A stretch of 26,212 nt of DNA, from NCBI GenBank assembly GCA_023393755.1, contig JAEXCA010000269.1:1-26212 (forward strand). The letters run 5' to 3'. This stretch comes from Actinomycetes bacterium (GTDB taxonomy: Bacteria > Actinomycetota > Actinomycetes > Propionibacteriales > Propionibacteriaceae). This document shows, piece by piece, positions 1 to 7,468 of the stretch. Within the stretch, counting starts at the first letter, position 1; each line of letters begins with the position of its first letter. Made by a program: the position numbers and the translations under genes. The notes beneath the pieces were generated by a model that saw only the letters and a list, made by a program, of their open reading frames with translations, had not been told where the DNA came from and searched no databases.

Positions 1-26
1 TCAGGGTCGCGCGAACCCGCCCCTGA
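1..26. terminator. possible terminator hairpin after the solute-binding protein gene
   Basis: The outer arms TCAGGG (1-6) and CCCTGA (21-26) are perfectly complementary. Between them lies a near-palindromic GGGTCGCGCGAACCC stretch. The hairpin begins 16 bp downstream of the stop codon of the leftward solute-binding protein gene. There is no T-run, which is common in high-GC actinobacteria. It could equally be an intercistronic hairpin that separates expression of the binding protein from permease genes further left, outside the window. Confidence 0.3.
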
Positions 27-42
27 CAACCCGGGCTTTGAG

Positions 43-1344
43 CTACTGCTCGGCCAGGATGGCCGTGATCTGCTCGTTGTCGGCGTCGACCGTGTTGGCC
101 CGGTTGAGCACCTGATTGCGGATCATCGTCACCCACGGGCTACCGACGGCGTTGAAGGCCTGCTGGAAGCTGAGCGCCACCGGGGTGTCGCCCTTGGCGG
201 CGACCTCGTTGATGGTGACCATCCGCGGATCGGCGGCGGCATACTCGTTGTTCGCCAGGTCGCCGCGGGAAACCGCGTCGTTGCCCTTGGCCAGCACGCC
301 AACCTGCGCGTCCTCGCTCATCATCCAGTTCAGGAAGTGCCAGGCCTGAGCCGCCTGCTTGGAGTCCTTCGAGATCCCGATGCCGTCGCCGCCCACGAAG
401 GTGGACGCGCCACCGCTCACGCCCGGGATGCCGGCCACGCCGGCGTCGAACGGGGTGGAGGCCATCAGGGTCGCCGGGTAGAACATCAGCCCGACCTTGC
501 CCTCGGTGAAGCCGGCGGTCCAGGTCGGCCCGGCCTCGTCCTGGGAGGAGGGCAGCACCGCGCCGGAGGCCCACAGGTCGGCCCAGATGTCGTAGATCTG
601 CTTGGCGTTGGCGCCGTTGAGCAATGACTCGGTGCCGGCGTCGTTCATCACCTGGTCACCGGAAGCCCAGATGCTGGGGAACCAGGTGAACACCAGGCAG
701 CCGCCGCAGTTCAGGCCGGTGGCAGTGCCGTAGACCCCGGGCTTGTTCAACGCCTGGATCTTCTTCGCCGCATCGGCGTACTCGGCCATGGTCGCCGGAG
801 CCTTCTCCGGGTCGAGACCAGCCTCGGAGAACAGGTCCTTGTTCCAGAACAGCATCGACAGATCGAGGACGAACGGCAGCACGTGGGACTTGCCGTCCAC
901 CGTCCCGGCGCTCAGGTGGCCGGCGTTGATCTGGTCCTTGAACGGCATCTGGCCGATATTGGCGCTGATGTCCTGGAAGAGGCCCTGCTTCACCCAGTTC
1001 GGCACGTAGACGATGTCGGCGGCGAACAGGTCGGGCAGGCCGCCCGAGCCGGCCGCGGCGCCCACCTTGGCGACGTAGTCGTCGTTCGGGACGACGGTCA
1101 GCTCGACCTGATTCTTGTGGCCGGCGTTGTAGGCCTCGACCAGGGCCTTGGCCTGCTTCTCCAGCGGCGCCCTGGTCCACAGTGTCAGCTTCGCACCGTC
1201 GTCGGTGCCCTCGGCGCTCACCGAAGTCGGTACCGAGGGCTGAGTCGGATTCGAGCCACCACAGGCGGCGAGGCCGAAGGCCAGCGCTCCTGCCGCGACC
1301 ATTGCGACGAGGCCACGCACTCGCCGATTCCTGAAGATATCCAT
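43..1344 (-). CDS. extracellular solute-binding lipoprotein of a sugar-type ABC importer
   Basis: The 433-aa product looks like a family 1 (MalE-like) solute-binding protein, which captures a substrate outside the membrane and delivers it to an ABC permease. It has a basic N-terminus, a hydrophobic stretch and the lipobox LAAC with the lipidated cysteine at residue 28, followed by a GGSNPTQ linker. Typical cluster 1 features follow, such as LTLWTRAP, a central LFWNKDLFSEAGLD segment, and GDGIGISKDSKQAAQAWHFLNWM near the C-terminus. The frame stays open to a GTG-initiated start 84 bp upstream. I choose the ATG at 1344 because AAGGAG lies 5 nt before it and the signal peptide begins there. Permease genes would be expected further left. 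The divergent LacI gene and the operator on its promoter suggest a substrate-induced carbohydrate system. The substrate cannot be read from the sequence. Confidence 0.9.
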   Translation of the reverse strand: MDIFRNRRVRGLVAMVAAGALAFGLAACGGSNPTQPSVPTSVSAEGTDDGAKLTLWTRAPLEKQAKALVEAYNAGHKNQVELTVVPNDDYVAKVGAAAGSGGLPDLFAADIVYVPNWVKQGLFQDISANIGQMPFKDQINAGHLSAGTVDGKSHVLPFVLDLSMLFWNKDLFSEAGLDPEKAPATMAEYADAAKKIQALNKPGVYGTATGLNCGGCLVFTWFPSIWASGDQVMNDAGTESLLNGANAKQIYDIWADLWASGAVLPSSQDEAGPTWTAGFTEGKVGLMFYPATLMASTPFDAGVAGIPGVSGGASTFVGGDGIGISKDSKQAAQAWHFLNWMMSEDAQVGVLAKGNDAVSRGDLANNEYAAADPRMVTINEVAAKGDTPVALSFQQAFNAVGSPWVTMIRNQVLNRANTVDADNEQITAILAEQ

Positions 1345-1437
1345 CTGAACTCCTTGCTTCTTGTAGCTCGTCCTTGAGCGCCCCAGCGGAGGCTCCTTGC
1401 GAAGTCTGGACTCGGTGGGAACCGTCACCGAAAGTGA

Positions 1438-1453
1438 TCGAAACCCTTTTCGA
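1438..1453. promoter_or_regulatory. LacI-type operator candidate (perfect inverted repeat)
   Basis: TCGAAA (1438-1443) and TTTCGA (1448-1453) form a perfect inverted repeat around CCCT, in the region between the binding-protein and LacI genes. It starts 2 bp past the -10 box of the leftward promoter, so a bound repressor would cover the start of transcription. LacI-family operators are usually 14-20 bp palindromes in this position. The assignment to the adjacent regulator is inferred from position. Confidence 0.65.
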
Positions 1454-1455
1454 GG

Positions 1456-1484
1456 ACTTTAGCTAGGTATACGATCGCCGTCAA
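1456..1484 (-). promoter_or_regulatory. promoter of the solute-binding protein gene
   Basis: On the minus strand, TTGACG (1484-1479) is followed by a 17-bp spacer and TAAAGT (1461-1456), a good match to a housekeeping sigma promoter. The predicted start near 1449 falls inside the inverted repeat at 1438-1453. The resulting untranslated leader would be about 105 nt. Confidence 0.6.
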
Positions 1485-1530
1485 TAGCTGGATTCGCGCA
1501 ACCATTGAGGCGGTCTGAAGGGAGACCCTG

Positions 1531-2559
1531 ATGCCCCAGGAGACGTCGCCCACGGGCTACCCGGCGACGCTCAGCGATGTCGCCAGGCTGGCCGGGGTGT
1601 CGCTGTCGACGGCCTCGAAGGCGATCAACAACCGGGGCGACGTGGCGGCCGCCACCCGTCGGCGGGTGCTGGACACCGCCGATCAGCTCGGGTTCACTCC
1701 GAACGAACTCGCCCGCAGCCTGCTGGCCGGACGCACCGGCACGGTGGGGCTGCTGACCAGCGACCTGGAGGGCCGGTTCGTGATCCCCATCCTGATGGGG
1801 GCCGAGGACGCCTTCGGCGCCGGTCAGGTCAATGTCTTCCTCTGCGACGCACGCGGCGACCACATCCGCGAGCAGCACCACCTGAAGGCGCTGCTGAACC
1901 GGCGGGTGGACGGCATCATCGTGGTGGGCCGGCAGACCGACCCGCGGCCGTCCCTGGGTCACGAACTGCCGGTGCCGGTGGTCTACGCCTACGCACCCTC
2001 GGACGATCCGACCGATCTCTCGCTGACGCCCGACAACGTGGCGGGTGGTCGGCTGGCGGTCGAACATCTGCTGGCCTGCGGCCGCAGCCGGATCGCCCAC
2101 ATCACCGGCGATCCCGCCTACGCCGCCGCGCAGGACCGTACCCGGGGCGTCCGCCAGGCGCTGGCCGAGGCCGGGCTGCAGCTCCAGGGCGAACCGATGT
2201 ATGCCGAGTGGTCCGAGCGCTGGGGACGCGACGCCGCCGCCTTGCTGCTCTCCCAGCACCCGGACGTCGACGCGATCAGCTGCGGCTCTGACCAGATCGC
2301 CAGGGGCGTGCTCGACACCCTGCGCGATCTGGGCCGCCGGGTACCGGAGGACGTTGCGGTGATCGGCTTCGACAACTGGGAGGTGCTCACCACCAACGCC
2401 CGCCCGGAGTTGACCAGCATCGACGCCAACCTGCAGCAGCTCGGCCGGGAGGCCGCGCGCCGGCTGTTCCAGGCGATGGGCAACACCCCGAACGAGGGCG
2501 GCACCGTCCACCTGCCGGTACGGCTGGTCATCCGCGGATCCACCATCGAACGCCGCTGA
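1531..2559 (+). CDS. LacI-family transcriptional repressor
   Basis: The 342-aa protein has the full LacI architecture. An N-terminal helix-turn-helix (about residues 13-32, LSDVARLAGVSLSTASKAIN) is followed by the hinge helix region LARSLLAGRTGTVGLL. A periplasmic-binding-protein-like sugar-sensing domain runs to the end, including the typical DNVAGGRLAVEHLLACG, DAISCGSDQIARGVLDTL and DVAVIGFDNWE segments. GGGAG lies 5 nt before the ATG. It is divergent from the solute-binding protein gene and most likely represses it from the 1438-1453 palindrome, relieved by the imported sugar or a derivative. A weak -10-like TACGAT at 1470-1475 would place its own -35 inside the same operator, allowing autorepression. 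Confidence 0.92.
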   Translation: MPQETSPTGYPATLSDVARLAGVSLSTASKAINNRGDVAAATRRRVLDTADQLGFTPNELARSLLAGRTGTVGLLTSDLEGRFVIPILMGAEDAFGAGQVNVFLCDARGDHIREQHHLKALLNRRVDGIIVVGRQTDPRPSLGHELPVPVVYAYAPSDDPTDLSLTPDNVAGGRLAVEHLLACGRSRIAHITGDPAYAAAQDRTRGVRQALAEAGLQLQGEPMYAEWSERWGRDAAALLLSQHPDVDAISCGSDQIARGVLDTLRDLGRRVPEDVAVIGFDNWEVLTTNARPELTSIDANLQQLGREAARRLFQAMGNTPNEGGTVHLPVRLVIRGSTIERR

Positions 2560-2575
2560 CTCGAACCTGGCGGGC

Positions 2576-2800
2576 TCAACCGCGGAACGGACTCCAGCCC
2601 GAGTCCTCGCCCTTCTCGTCCTCCTCGGGGTCGTTGAACCGGGGGTCGGTCTCCCATTCCTCGTTGCGCTCGGCGACCCGGTCCAGCGCTCTGCCGGCGT
2701 CGGCAGCGGTCGGGTACGGACCCAACCGGGTGGCGCTACGACAGCCCTCGTAGGGCTCGACGGCATGGTGGTCGAGGCAGTAGTACCAACCGCTGGACAT
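2576..2800 (-). CDS. small conserved actinobacterial protein of unknown function
   Basis: This 74-aa protein has an N-terminal YYCLDHHAVEP segment with a Cys and two His, a second Cys in YEGCRSATRLGPY, then an alanine-rich helix and an acidic C-terminal tail. I recognise the overall pattern of a short CLxH/GC-containing protein with a LGPYPTxxxAxxAL helix from small actinobacterial proteins, some annotated as SPOR-like. No function is established that I can state. The Cys and His residues could bind a metal. GGAGGT lies 5 nt before the ATG, which is strong support that it is translated. It is divergent from map with only 47 bp between the two start codons. Confidence 0.8.
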   Translation of the reverse strand: MSSGWYYCLDHHAVEPYEGCRSATRLGPYPTAADAGRALDRVAERNEEWETDPRFNDPEEDEKGEDSGWSPFRG

Positions 2801-2834
2801 CGGGCACCTCCGCGAGCAGTTCGTCGAGTGTCAC

Positions 2835-2850
2835 TATCATCGCGCAGGTG
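2835..2850 (+). promoter_or_regulatory. -10 box of map, leaderless start
   Basis: TATCAT (2835-2840) ends 7 nt before the GTG start at 2848, and there is no Shine-Dalgarno sequence. This spacing puts transcription start at or next to the G of the start codon. No convincing -35 is visible. Confidence 0.6.
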
Positions 2851-3696
2851 AGCCCGATCAAGCCCTACCCGATCACGCCGCGCCGGCCGGTGCCGGCCGG
2901 CATCCAGCGTCCGCACTACGTGGACCAGCCGATGCCCGAGCGCTACGAGGGTCCGCACGTCCAGACCGCCGAGACGATCGAGAAGATGCGGGTGGCCGGA
3001 CGGATCGCCGCCCGGGCCATGCAGGCCGGGGCCGACGCGATCGCGCCCGGCGTGACCACCGACGCGATCGACGCCGCGGTGCACGAGTACCTGCTCGACC
3101 ACCACGCCTACCCGTCGACGCTGGGCTACCGCGGCTTCCCGAAGTCCTGCTGCACCTCGGTCAACGAGGTGATCTGCCACGGCATCCCTGACCTGCGTCC
3201 GCTGGAGGACGGCGACCTGGTGAAGATCGACGTCACCGCCTTCGTCGACGGCGTCCACGGCGACAACTGCGCCACCTACTTCTGCGGCGAGGTGGACTCC
3301 GAGTCGCGGCTGCTCACCGAACGCACCCGGGAGGCGATGGACCGCGGCATCCGGGCGGTGCGGCCGGGTCGTCAGGTGAACGTGATCGGGCGGGTGATCG
3401 AGGCCTACGCCAAGCGCTTCGGCTACGGCGTGGTCCGCGACTACACCGGCCACGGGGTGCACACCGCCTTCCATTCCGGGCTGGTGATCCCGCACTACGA
3501 CGAGCCGCTGGCCGACACCGTGATCGAGGTCGGGATGACCTTCACCGTCGAGCCGATGCTGGCGTTGGGCGATCAGCGCTCCCACGTCTGGTCCGACGAC
3601 TGGACCGTGGTCACCGACGACGGCTCCCGGGTGGCCCAGTTCGAGCAGTCCCTGGTGGTGACGCCGACCGGCGCGGAGATCCTCACGCTCCCCTGA
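2848..3696 (+). CDS. map: methionine aminopeptidase, type I
   Basis: It removes the initiator methionine from nascent proteins in the cytoplasm. The 282-aa length includes an N-terminal extension of about 40 residues typical of actinobacterial MetAP, containing a proline-rich segment. All metal-site residues are visible. They are H111 in CHGIP, D128 in KIDVTAFVD, D139 in GDNCATY, H202 in GHGVHTAFH with H209 as the second histidine, E235 in TVEPM and E266 in FEQSLVVT. The start is GTG. A second candidate at Met29 (MPERYEG) would lose part of the extension, but the -10 box exactly 7 nt before the GTG supports the longer form. It stands as a single gene between two leftward genes. Confidence 0.96.
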   Translation: MSPIKPYPITPRRPVPAGIQRPHYVDQPMPERYEGPHVQTAETIEKMRVAGRIAARAMQAGADAIAPGVTTDAIDAAVHEYLLDHHAYPSTLGYRGFPKSCCTSVNEVICHGIPDLRPLEDGDLVKIDVTAFVDGVHGDNCATYFCGEVDSESRLLTERTREAMDRGIRAVRPGRQVNVIGRVIEAYAKRFGYGVVRDYTGHGVHTAFHSGLVIPHYDEPLADTVIEVGMTFTVEPMLALGDQRSHVWSDDWTVVTDDGSRVAQFEQSLVVTPTGAEILTLP

Positions 3697-3726
3697 GCCT
3701 CCCGCCTCGTCACCGAACTGGTGCCG

Positions 3727-4608
3727 TCACTCCGCCTCCAGGCATCCCAGCGCCCTGGCGGCCGCGGTGTCCTTCTTCGTCGGCTTGATCGGGAAGGAGA
3801 CGATCGTGGCCTCCGAGGGCTTCCGGTACGACGGCGCGTTGGTCACGAACAGCTGGGTCAGCGGGACATTGTCGCGGTTCAGCCCGGCGTTGTTGGGGTT
3901 CACCTGGGTGGCGACCGCCACCGTCCACCACTTGTTGTTGGCCCGGACCATCCGGCCGTGGGGGAAGGTGACCGCCCCGCCGACCTGACCGACCTGCTCG
4001 AGGTGGCCGAGCAGTTCGTCCGGCACCGCCCGGCACTTCGCACCCTTGGCCGGCTTACCGGTGTAGGTCTCCGGGTCGTTCGGTTCCAGCGGGGGCTTGG
4101 GGACGGGCAACTCCCGCGCGCACCCGGCGGCCTTGCGGACGGCCGCGTCGTCGGTGCCGTCGCCGAGCCGGTAGGCGGTGGCCGGGTCGGCCCACTTCGC
4201 GGACTCGGCGACGATCGCGAAGAGATGGTGCTCCGGGACCGACTCGCGGGTGTGGCCGGAGTCGTTCGGATGCACCTCGGTCATCACCGCCACCGCCCAC
4301 CAGTCCTCGTTCGACCGGACCATCGAGCCCCGCGAGTAGGTGATCGCGCCGCCGACCGAGCCGACCAGCTGGAGGTGGGTGAGCTGATCCTTCGTCAGGG
4401 TGACGCAGGCGGCCCGTTTGGCCAGCGTGCCCCGGTAGGCGTGGGGGTCGGGTTCCGGCGTGGGTGTCTCGGTGACGGACGGGGTGGGGGTGCCGAGGGT
4501 GACCTCCGGCAGCGGTGGGACCGGCTCCTGGAAGATCCAGGCCAGCTGGCACCCCGAGAGCAGCACGGCCAGCATGGCCACACCGACCACTCGCCCGAGC
4601 GTCCGCAT
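3727..4608 (-). CDS. lipoprotein with two tandem copies of an unknown domain
   Basis: The 293-aa product has a short signal peptide ending in LLSGC (lipid cysteine at residue 20) and a Pro/Thr-rich spacer (about 30-57). It then has two related domains at about 57-163 and 181-289. Each starts near a Y(R/T)G motif, has an early and a late cysteine (C68/C163 and C192/C289), and shares GG(A)(I/V)T(Y/F), (S/A)N.(D/K)WW.VAV.T(E/Q)V(H/N)PN and a VP...LF segment. This is an internal duplication of a domain I cannot name. An extracytoplasmic role is likely from the lipobox. The frame can be extended to a GTG at 4614. I prefer the ATG at 4608 because a -10-like TAGCCT lies 6 nt upstream, as in other leaderless genes here. 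Confidence 0.82.
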   Translation of the reverse strand: MRTLGRVVGVAMLAVLLSGCQLAWIFQEPVPPLPEVTLGTPTPSVTETPTPEPDPHAYRGTLAKRAACVTLTKDQLTHLQLVGSVGGAITYSRGSMVRSNEDWWAVAVMTEVHPNDSGHTRESVPEHHLFAIVAESAKWADPATAYRLGDGTDDAAVRKAAGCARELPVPKPPLEPNDPETYTGKPAKGAKCRAVPDELLGHLEQVGQVGGAVTFPHGRMVRANNKWWTVAVATQVNPNNAGLNRDNVPLTQLFVTNAPSYRKPSEATIVSFPIKPTKKDTAAARALGCLEAE

Positions 4609-4620
4609 GTCCACAGGCTA
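4606..4620 (-). promoter_or_regulatory. -10 box of the two-domain lipoprotein gene, leaderless start
   Basis: On the minus strand TAGCCT (4620-4615) is followed by 6 nt and the ATG at 4608. No Shine-Dalgarno sequence is present. Confidence 0.45.
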
Positions 4621-4698
4621 CCCCGGCCGTGTCCGGCGGGCCGACGCATCATGACATCGCAGCCGGACCAGGACAGTCTCCGCCTGGGCCGGCGAGGG

Positions 4699-5168
4699 GA
4701 CGAGTGGGGCTGTAAGCCGGATTCTGTGGCTCCGAGGAGCCGGTGATCATCCATCTGCGACGGCTGTTGCCAGCCGCCTTCGCCTTCCGGCGTGCGACCT
4801 ACCCGGACGCCTCGCGCGAGCCACGCTCTGTTTGGGAACTACGTTCCCAGCAAGAGGCTCAATCGGCTCGGGGGACCGCACCAGGTGCGTTCCCGCTCGC
4901 CTCAATCGCCTCTGTCGGCGTCCGCGGGCCCGATCCGAGGACCGGCCCCTTCTTGGTCTTGCTCCGGGTGGGGTTTACCGAGCCGTCCCAGTCGCCTGGG
5001 ACGCTGGTGGTCTCTTACACCACCGTTTCACCCTTACCCCTTGCGGGGCGGTCTGTTCTCTGTGGCACTGTCCCGCGGGTCACCCCGGGTGGGCGTTACC
5101 CACCACCCTGCTCTGTGGAGTCCGGACTTTCCTCAGCCTGTCGGCTGCGATCACCCGCCCCACTCGTC
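4699..5168 (-). ncRNA. rnpB: RNase P RNA, bacterial type A
   Basis: This is the catalytic RNA that trims the 5' leader from tRNA precursors. The universally conserved 5' core GAGGAAAGTCCGGACTCC reads on the minus strand at 5134-5117, followed by ACAGAGCAGGGTGGTGGGTAA and the matching CGCCCACC. The conserved 3' core ACAGAATCCGGCTTAC lies at 4726-4711. The ends were set from helix P1: 5157-5168 and 4699-4710 are perfectly complementary over 12 bp. The length of about 470 nt is a little long for type A but normal for high-GC actinobacteria with extended peripheral helices. All protein-like frames across this interval should be ignored. A -10 box lies 7 nt upstream. Confidence 0.95.
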
Positions 5169-5175
5169 GCCAACC

Positions 5176-5181
5176 AGTCTA
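5176..5181 (-). promoter_or_regulatory. -10 box of rnpB
   Basis: TAGACT reads on the minus strand 7 nt before the first base of helix P1 (5168). The -35 region at about 5199-5204 falls inside the left arm of the inverted repeat 5191-5273. Confidence 0.6.
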
Positions 5182-5190
5182 GAGCAGCCA

Positions 5191-5273
5191 CCGGCACGAA
5201 CTTCTGCCATATAGCGCCTCCGGCTGCCATATCCGTCGGCCAGGTCAGCTATGTGGCAGAAGTTTGCGCCGGC
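5191..5273. repeat. long inverted repeat between rnpB and the RNB gene
   Basis: The 25-bp arms at 5191-5215 and 5249-5273 are complementary at 22 of 25 positions, enclosing a 33-nt loop. TGCCATAT occurs in the left arm and again inside the loop. The right arm ends immediately before the stop codon of the leftward RNB gene (5274-5276), and the left arm covers the upstream part of the rnpB promoter. The stem is less GC-rich than its surroundings and has no T-run, so it does not look like an ordinary terminator. Confidence 0.75.
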
Positions 5274-6779
5274 CTACGGCAGGGTGGCGAACCGGACGGC
5301 CCCGGTCAGCAGGTCCGCCGAGACCAGGGTGGCCTCGGCCTGCTCGCCCAGCACCAGGCCGGAGCCCTTGATCACGGCCTCGACGGCGGGTTCGATCAGC
5401 TGGATCACTCCGGCGTCCTTGTCCGGCTCGATCTCCAGCACGGTGCCGACGAAGGTCTCCCCCAGCCTGGGCGCCAGCACCATGGCCTCCACCAGGTCGA
5501 CGATGCCGCGCTCGAACTTGCGGGCGCGGCGGTTGCTCTCGTCCATCTCGCCCGGGAGCGACGGCAATGCCTCCAGCACCCAGTCGGGCACCGGTTCCCC
5601 GGCGGAGAGCGCCACGCAGATCTCACCGGCGTACCGGTCGACCAGCCGGCGCAGCGGCGCGGTGCAATGCGCGTAGGGCGCGGCGATCGCGGCATGCTGG
5701 GCCTGCTCGGGCGGCTCGCCGTCGAAGGCGGCATAGCCCGCTCCGCGGAACAGCAGGGTGCAGGCGTTCAGCATCGCCGCGTGCCGGGGATCGGCCGGGT
5801 CCAGGCTGCGGACGAAGCCCGGGTAGTCCAGGCTGTGCGGCCAGCGGATGCCCAGCGCGGCCGCCGTCCGGCGCAGCTTCGCCAGGCCGGAGTCCCGGGC
5901 CGGCGGCAACGTCCGCAGCACCCCCACTCCCCCGTCCAGCATGAGCCGGGCGGCAGCCATCCCGGTGGCCAGCGAGAGCTGGGCGTTCCAGTTCTCGACC
6001 GGCAGCAGGGCCCGGAAGGAGAGTTCCCAGACCGCCGCGGGCCGAGCGGCGGGGCGGGCCTGCTCGGACTCGTCCGAGGCCAGGGACGGTCGTGGCGAGG
6101 AGTGACGATTTCCGGTGGTCACCACCTCCTGCTCGGGCACCGGCAGGCTGACGCCACCGCGGGCGGCCTCCTGCTGAAGCCGCAGCAGGCCCACCTCGCG
6201 CAGCAGGACGAGCTGCTCGTCGTCCGACCCGGCGTCCAGCGCCCGCTGCGCCTCGTCGTACGACCACTGCCGCCGGCTCCGTACCGTGGCCCGCGCCACC
6301 CGGGCGGACGTGGTCGCCCCCGCCGAGTCGAACTGGAGTTCCCAGACCAGCGCGGGACGCACCTGGTCGGGCAGCAGGCTGGCGGCACCCTCGGCCAGCA
6401 CCGGCGGGTGCAGCCCGATCCGGTGGCTGGGGGCGTAGAAGGTCTGCCCGCGGGCGTGGGTCTCGGCGTCCAGCGCCCCGCCGGGACGGACGAACGCCGC
6501 CACGTCGGCGATGGCGTACCGCAGCAGGTACCCGCCGTCCCGCCGGGACAGGTGGAACGCCTGGTCGAGGTCGGTCGAACCCTCCGGGTCGAGGGTGACG
6601 AACGGCAGATCGGTGAGATCCCGCTCCGGCAGCGTCGGGCTGGCCGCGGCCCGCTCCGCCTCCGCCTGCGCCGCCGCCGGGTAGCTCCCGGGGACGCCGA
6701 GGCTGGCCCGCAGCCGACGCAGCCCCTCCCGCAGGGCGGGGGGTTCGTCGAGCCGTAGCGAGAACTGGCGAGCCGGCAT
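5274..6779 (-). CDS. RNB-domain exoribonuclease (RNase II/R family), short form
   Basis: It is predicted to degrade RNA from the 3' end. The 501-aa protein is mostly the RNB catalytic domain. The metal-binding aspartate cluster is in DPEGSTDLDQAF near residues 64-75, followed by YAIADVAAFV, the TFYAPSHRIGLHPPVLAEGAASLLP loop and the late APYAHCTAPLRRLVDRY motif. The usual N-terminal cold-shock domains of RNase R are absent. This short form is common in actinobacteria. About 28 residues near 221-249, rich in Arg, Ser, Ala and Pro, look like an insertion into the domain. Two ATGs are adjacent. AAGGA lies 5 nt before the second one (6779), so that start is preferred over 6782. TAGGCT at 6811-6806 is a plausible -10. 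Confidence 0.92.
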   Translation of the reverse strand: MPARQFSLRLDEPPALREGLRRLRASLGVPGSYPAAAQAEAERAAASPTLPERDLTDLPFVTLDPEGSTDLDQAFHLSRRDGGYLLRYAIADVAAFVRPGGALDAETHARGQTFYAPSHRIGLHPPVLAEGAASLLPDQVRPALVWELQFDSAGATTSARVARATVRSRRQWSYDEAQRALDAGSDDEQLVLLREVGLLRLQQEAARGGVSLPVPEQEVVTTGNRHSSPRPSLASDESEQARPAARPAAVWELSFRALLPVENWNAQLSLATGMAAARLMLDGGVGVLRTLPPARDSGLAKLRRTAAALGIRWPHSLDYPGFVRSLDPADPRHAAMLNACTLLFRGAGYAAFDGEPPEQAQHAAIAAPYAHCTAPLRRLVDRYAGEICVALSAGEPVPDWVLEALPSLPGEMDESNRRARKFERGIVDLVEAMVLAPRLGETFVGTVLEIEPDKDAGVIQLIEPAVEAVIKGSGLVLGEQAEATLVSADLLTGAVRFATLP

Positions 6780-6896
6780 CATCGTCCTTCCGAAGCGTGG
6801 CGGCCAGCCTAGCCACCCCGAACCGGTTCCACAGCGGCGCCGAGCGGGTTTGCTCGGGCGGGGGTCGCGTCTCCGTCACCCCGTCACACCGCGGGA

Positions 6897-6912
6897 TAGT
6901 CTCTGGCCCATG
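6897..6912 (+). promoter_or_regulatory. -10 box of the Nudix gene, leaderless start
   Basis: TAGTCT (6897-6902) is followed by 7 nt and the ATG at 6910. No Shine-Dalgarno sequence precedes the ATG. Confidence 0.55.
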
Positions 6913-7449
6913 GTCTGGACGACGCACGACTCCCGCACCGTCTACCGGAACCCGTGGATCGAGGTGCGGGAGGACCGGATCACCGGGCCGGCCGGCGACG
7001 GGATCTACGGCGTCGTGGCGATGCGGAACCCGGCGGTGTTCGTGGTGGCCCTCGACGAGCAGGACCGGGTCTGCCTGGTCACGCTCCAGCGCTATACCAC
7101 CGGCCGCTCGATCGAGATCCCGGCCGGCGGCAGCGACGGCGAGGACCCGCTGCACGCCGCCCGCCGCGAGCTGCGCGAGGAGGCGGGGCTCGAGGCCGAG
7201 GAGTGGGTCGAGCTCGGCTCGATGAACGCCCTGAACGGCATCGCGGTGGCCCCCGAGCACGTGTTCCTCGCCCGCGGCCTGCGGTCCACCGGCGACGGGG
7301 ATCACGGGCAGGTGGAGGAGGGCATCGACGAGGTCGGCTGGGTGCGGTTCGACGAGGTGCTGCGGATGGTCGCCGACGGCCGGATCACCGACGGCGAGAC
7401 CATCGCCGCCCTCGCCTTCGCCGGCATCAGGCTGGGCCGGTTCCGCTGA
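6910..7449 (+). CDS. Nudix hydrolase, ADP-ribose pyrophosphatase type
   Basis: Nudix enzymes cleave nucleoside diphosphates linked to another group. The overall form (about 180 aa, an N-terminal half-domain with WIEVREDRI, then the box) fits the ADP-ribose/ADP-sugar pyrophosphatase group. The Nudix box spans residues about 73-94. RELREEAGL is intact, with a preceding glutamate 8 residues upstream and the glycines slightly displaced from the canonical G-x5-E. PAGG just before the box and GIAVAPEHVFLARGL after it fit the same group. The frame extends upstream to 6850, but the ATG at 6910 follows a -10 box at leaderless spacing and starts the conserved fold. The exact substrate is not determined. 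It is divergent from the RNB nuclease gene and converges on the FtsX-type operon. Confidence 0.9.
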   Translation: MVWTTHDSRTVYRNPWIEVREDRITGPAGDGIYGVVAMRNPAVFVVALDEQDRVCLVTLQRYTTGRSIEIPAGGSDGEDPLHAARRELREEAGLEAEEWVELGSMNALNGIAVAPEHVFLARGLRSTGDGDHGQVEEGIDEVGWVRFDEVLRMVADGRITDGETIAALAFAGIRLGRFR

Positions 7450-7468
7450 GAAAGCACGGCCAGGGCGC

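Noticed and set aside
1459..3585. 708-codon open frame antisense to LacI and map
   Set aside because: It is arginine/valine/glycine/histidine-rich without family motifs and lies opposite two well-supported genes. Long antisense frames are expected at this GC content.
4743..6758. 671-codon plus-strand frame and shorter frames across 4740-5215
   Set aside because: These overlap rnpB and the antisense of the RNB nuclease. The RNA core motifs decide the interpretation.
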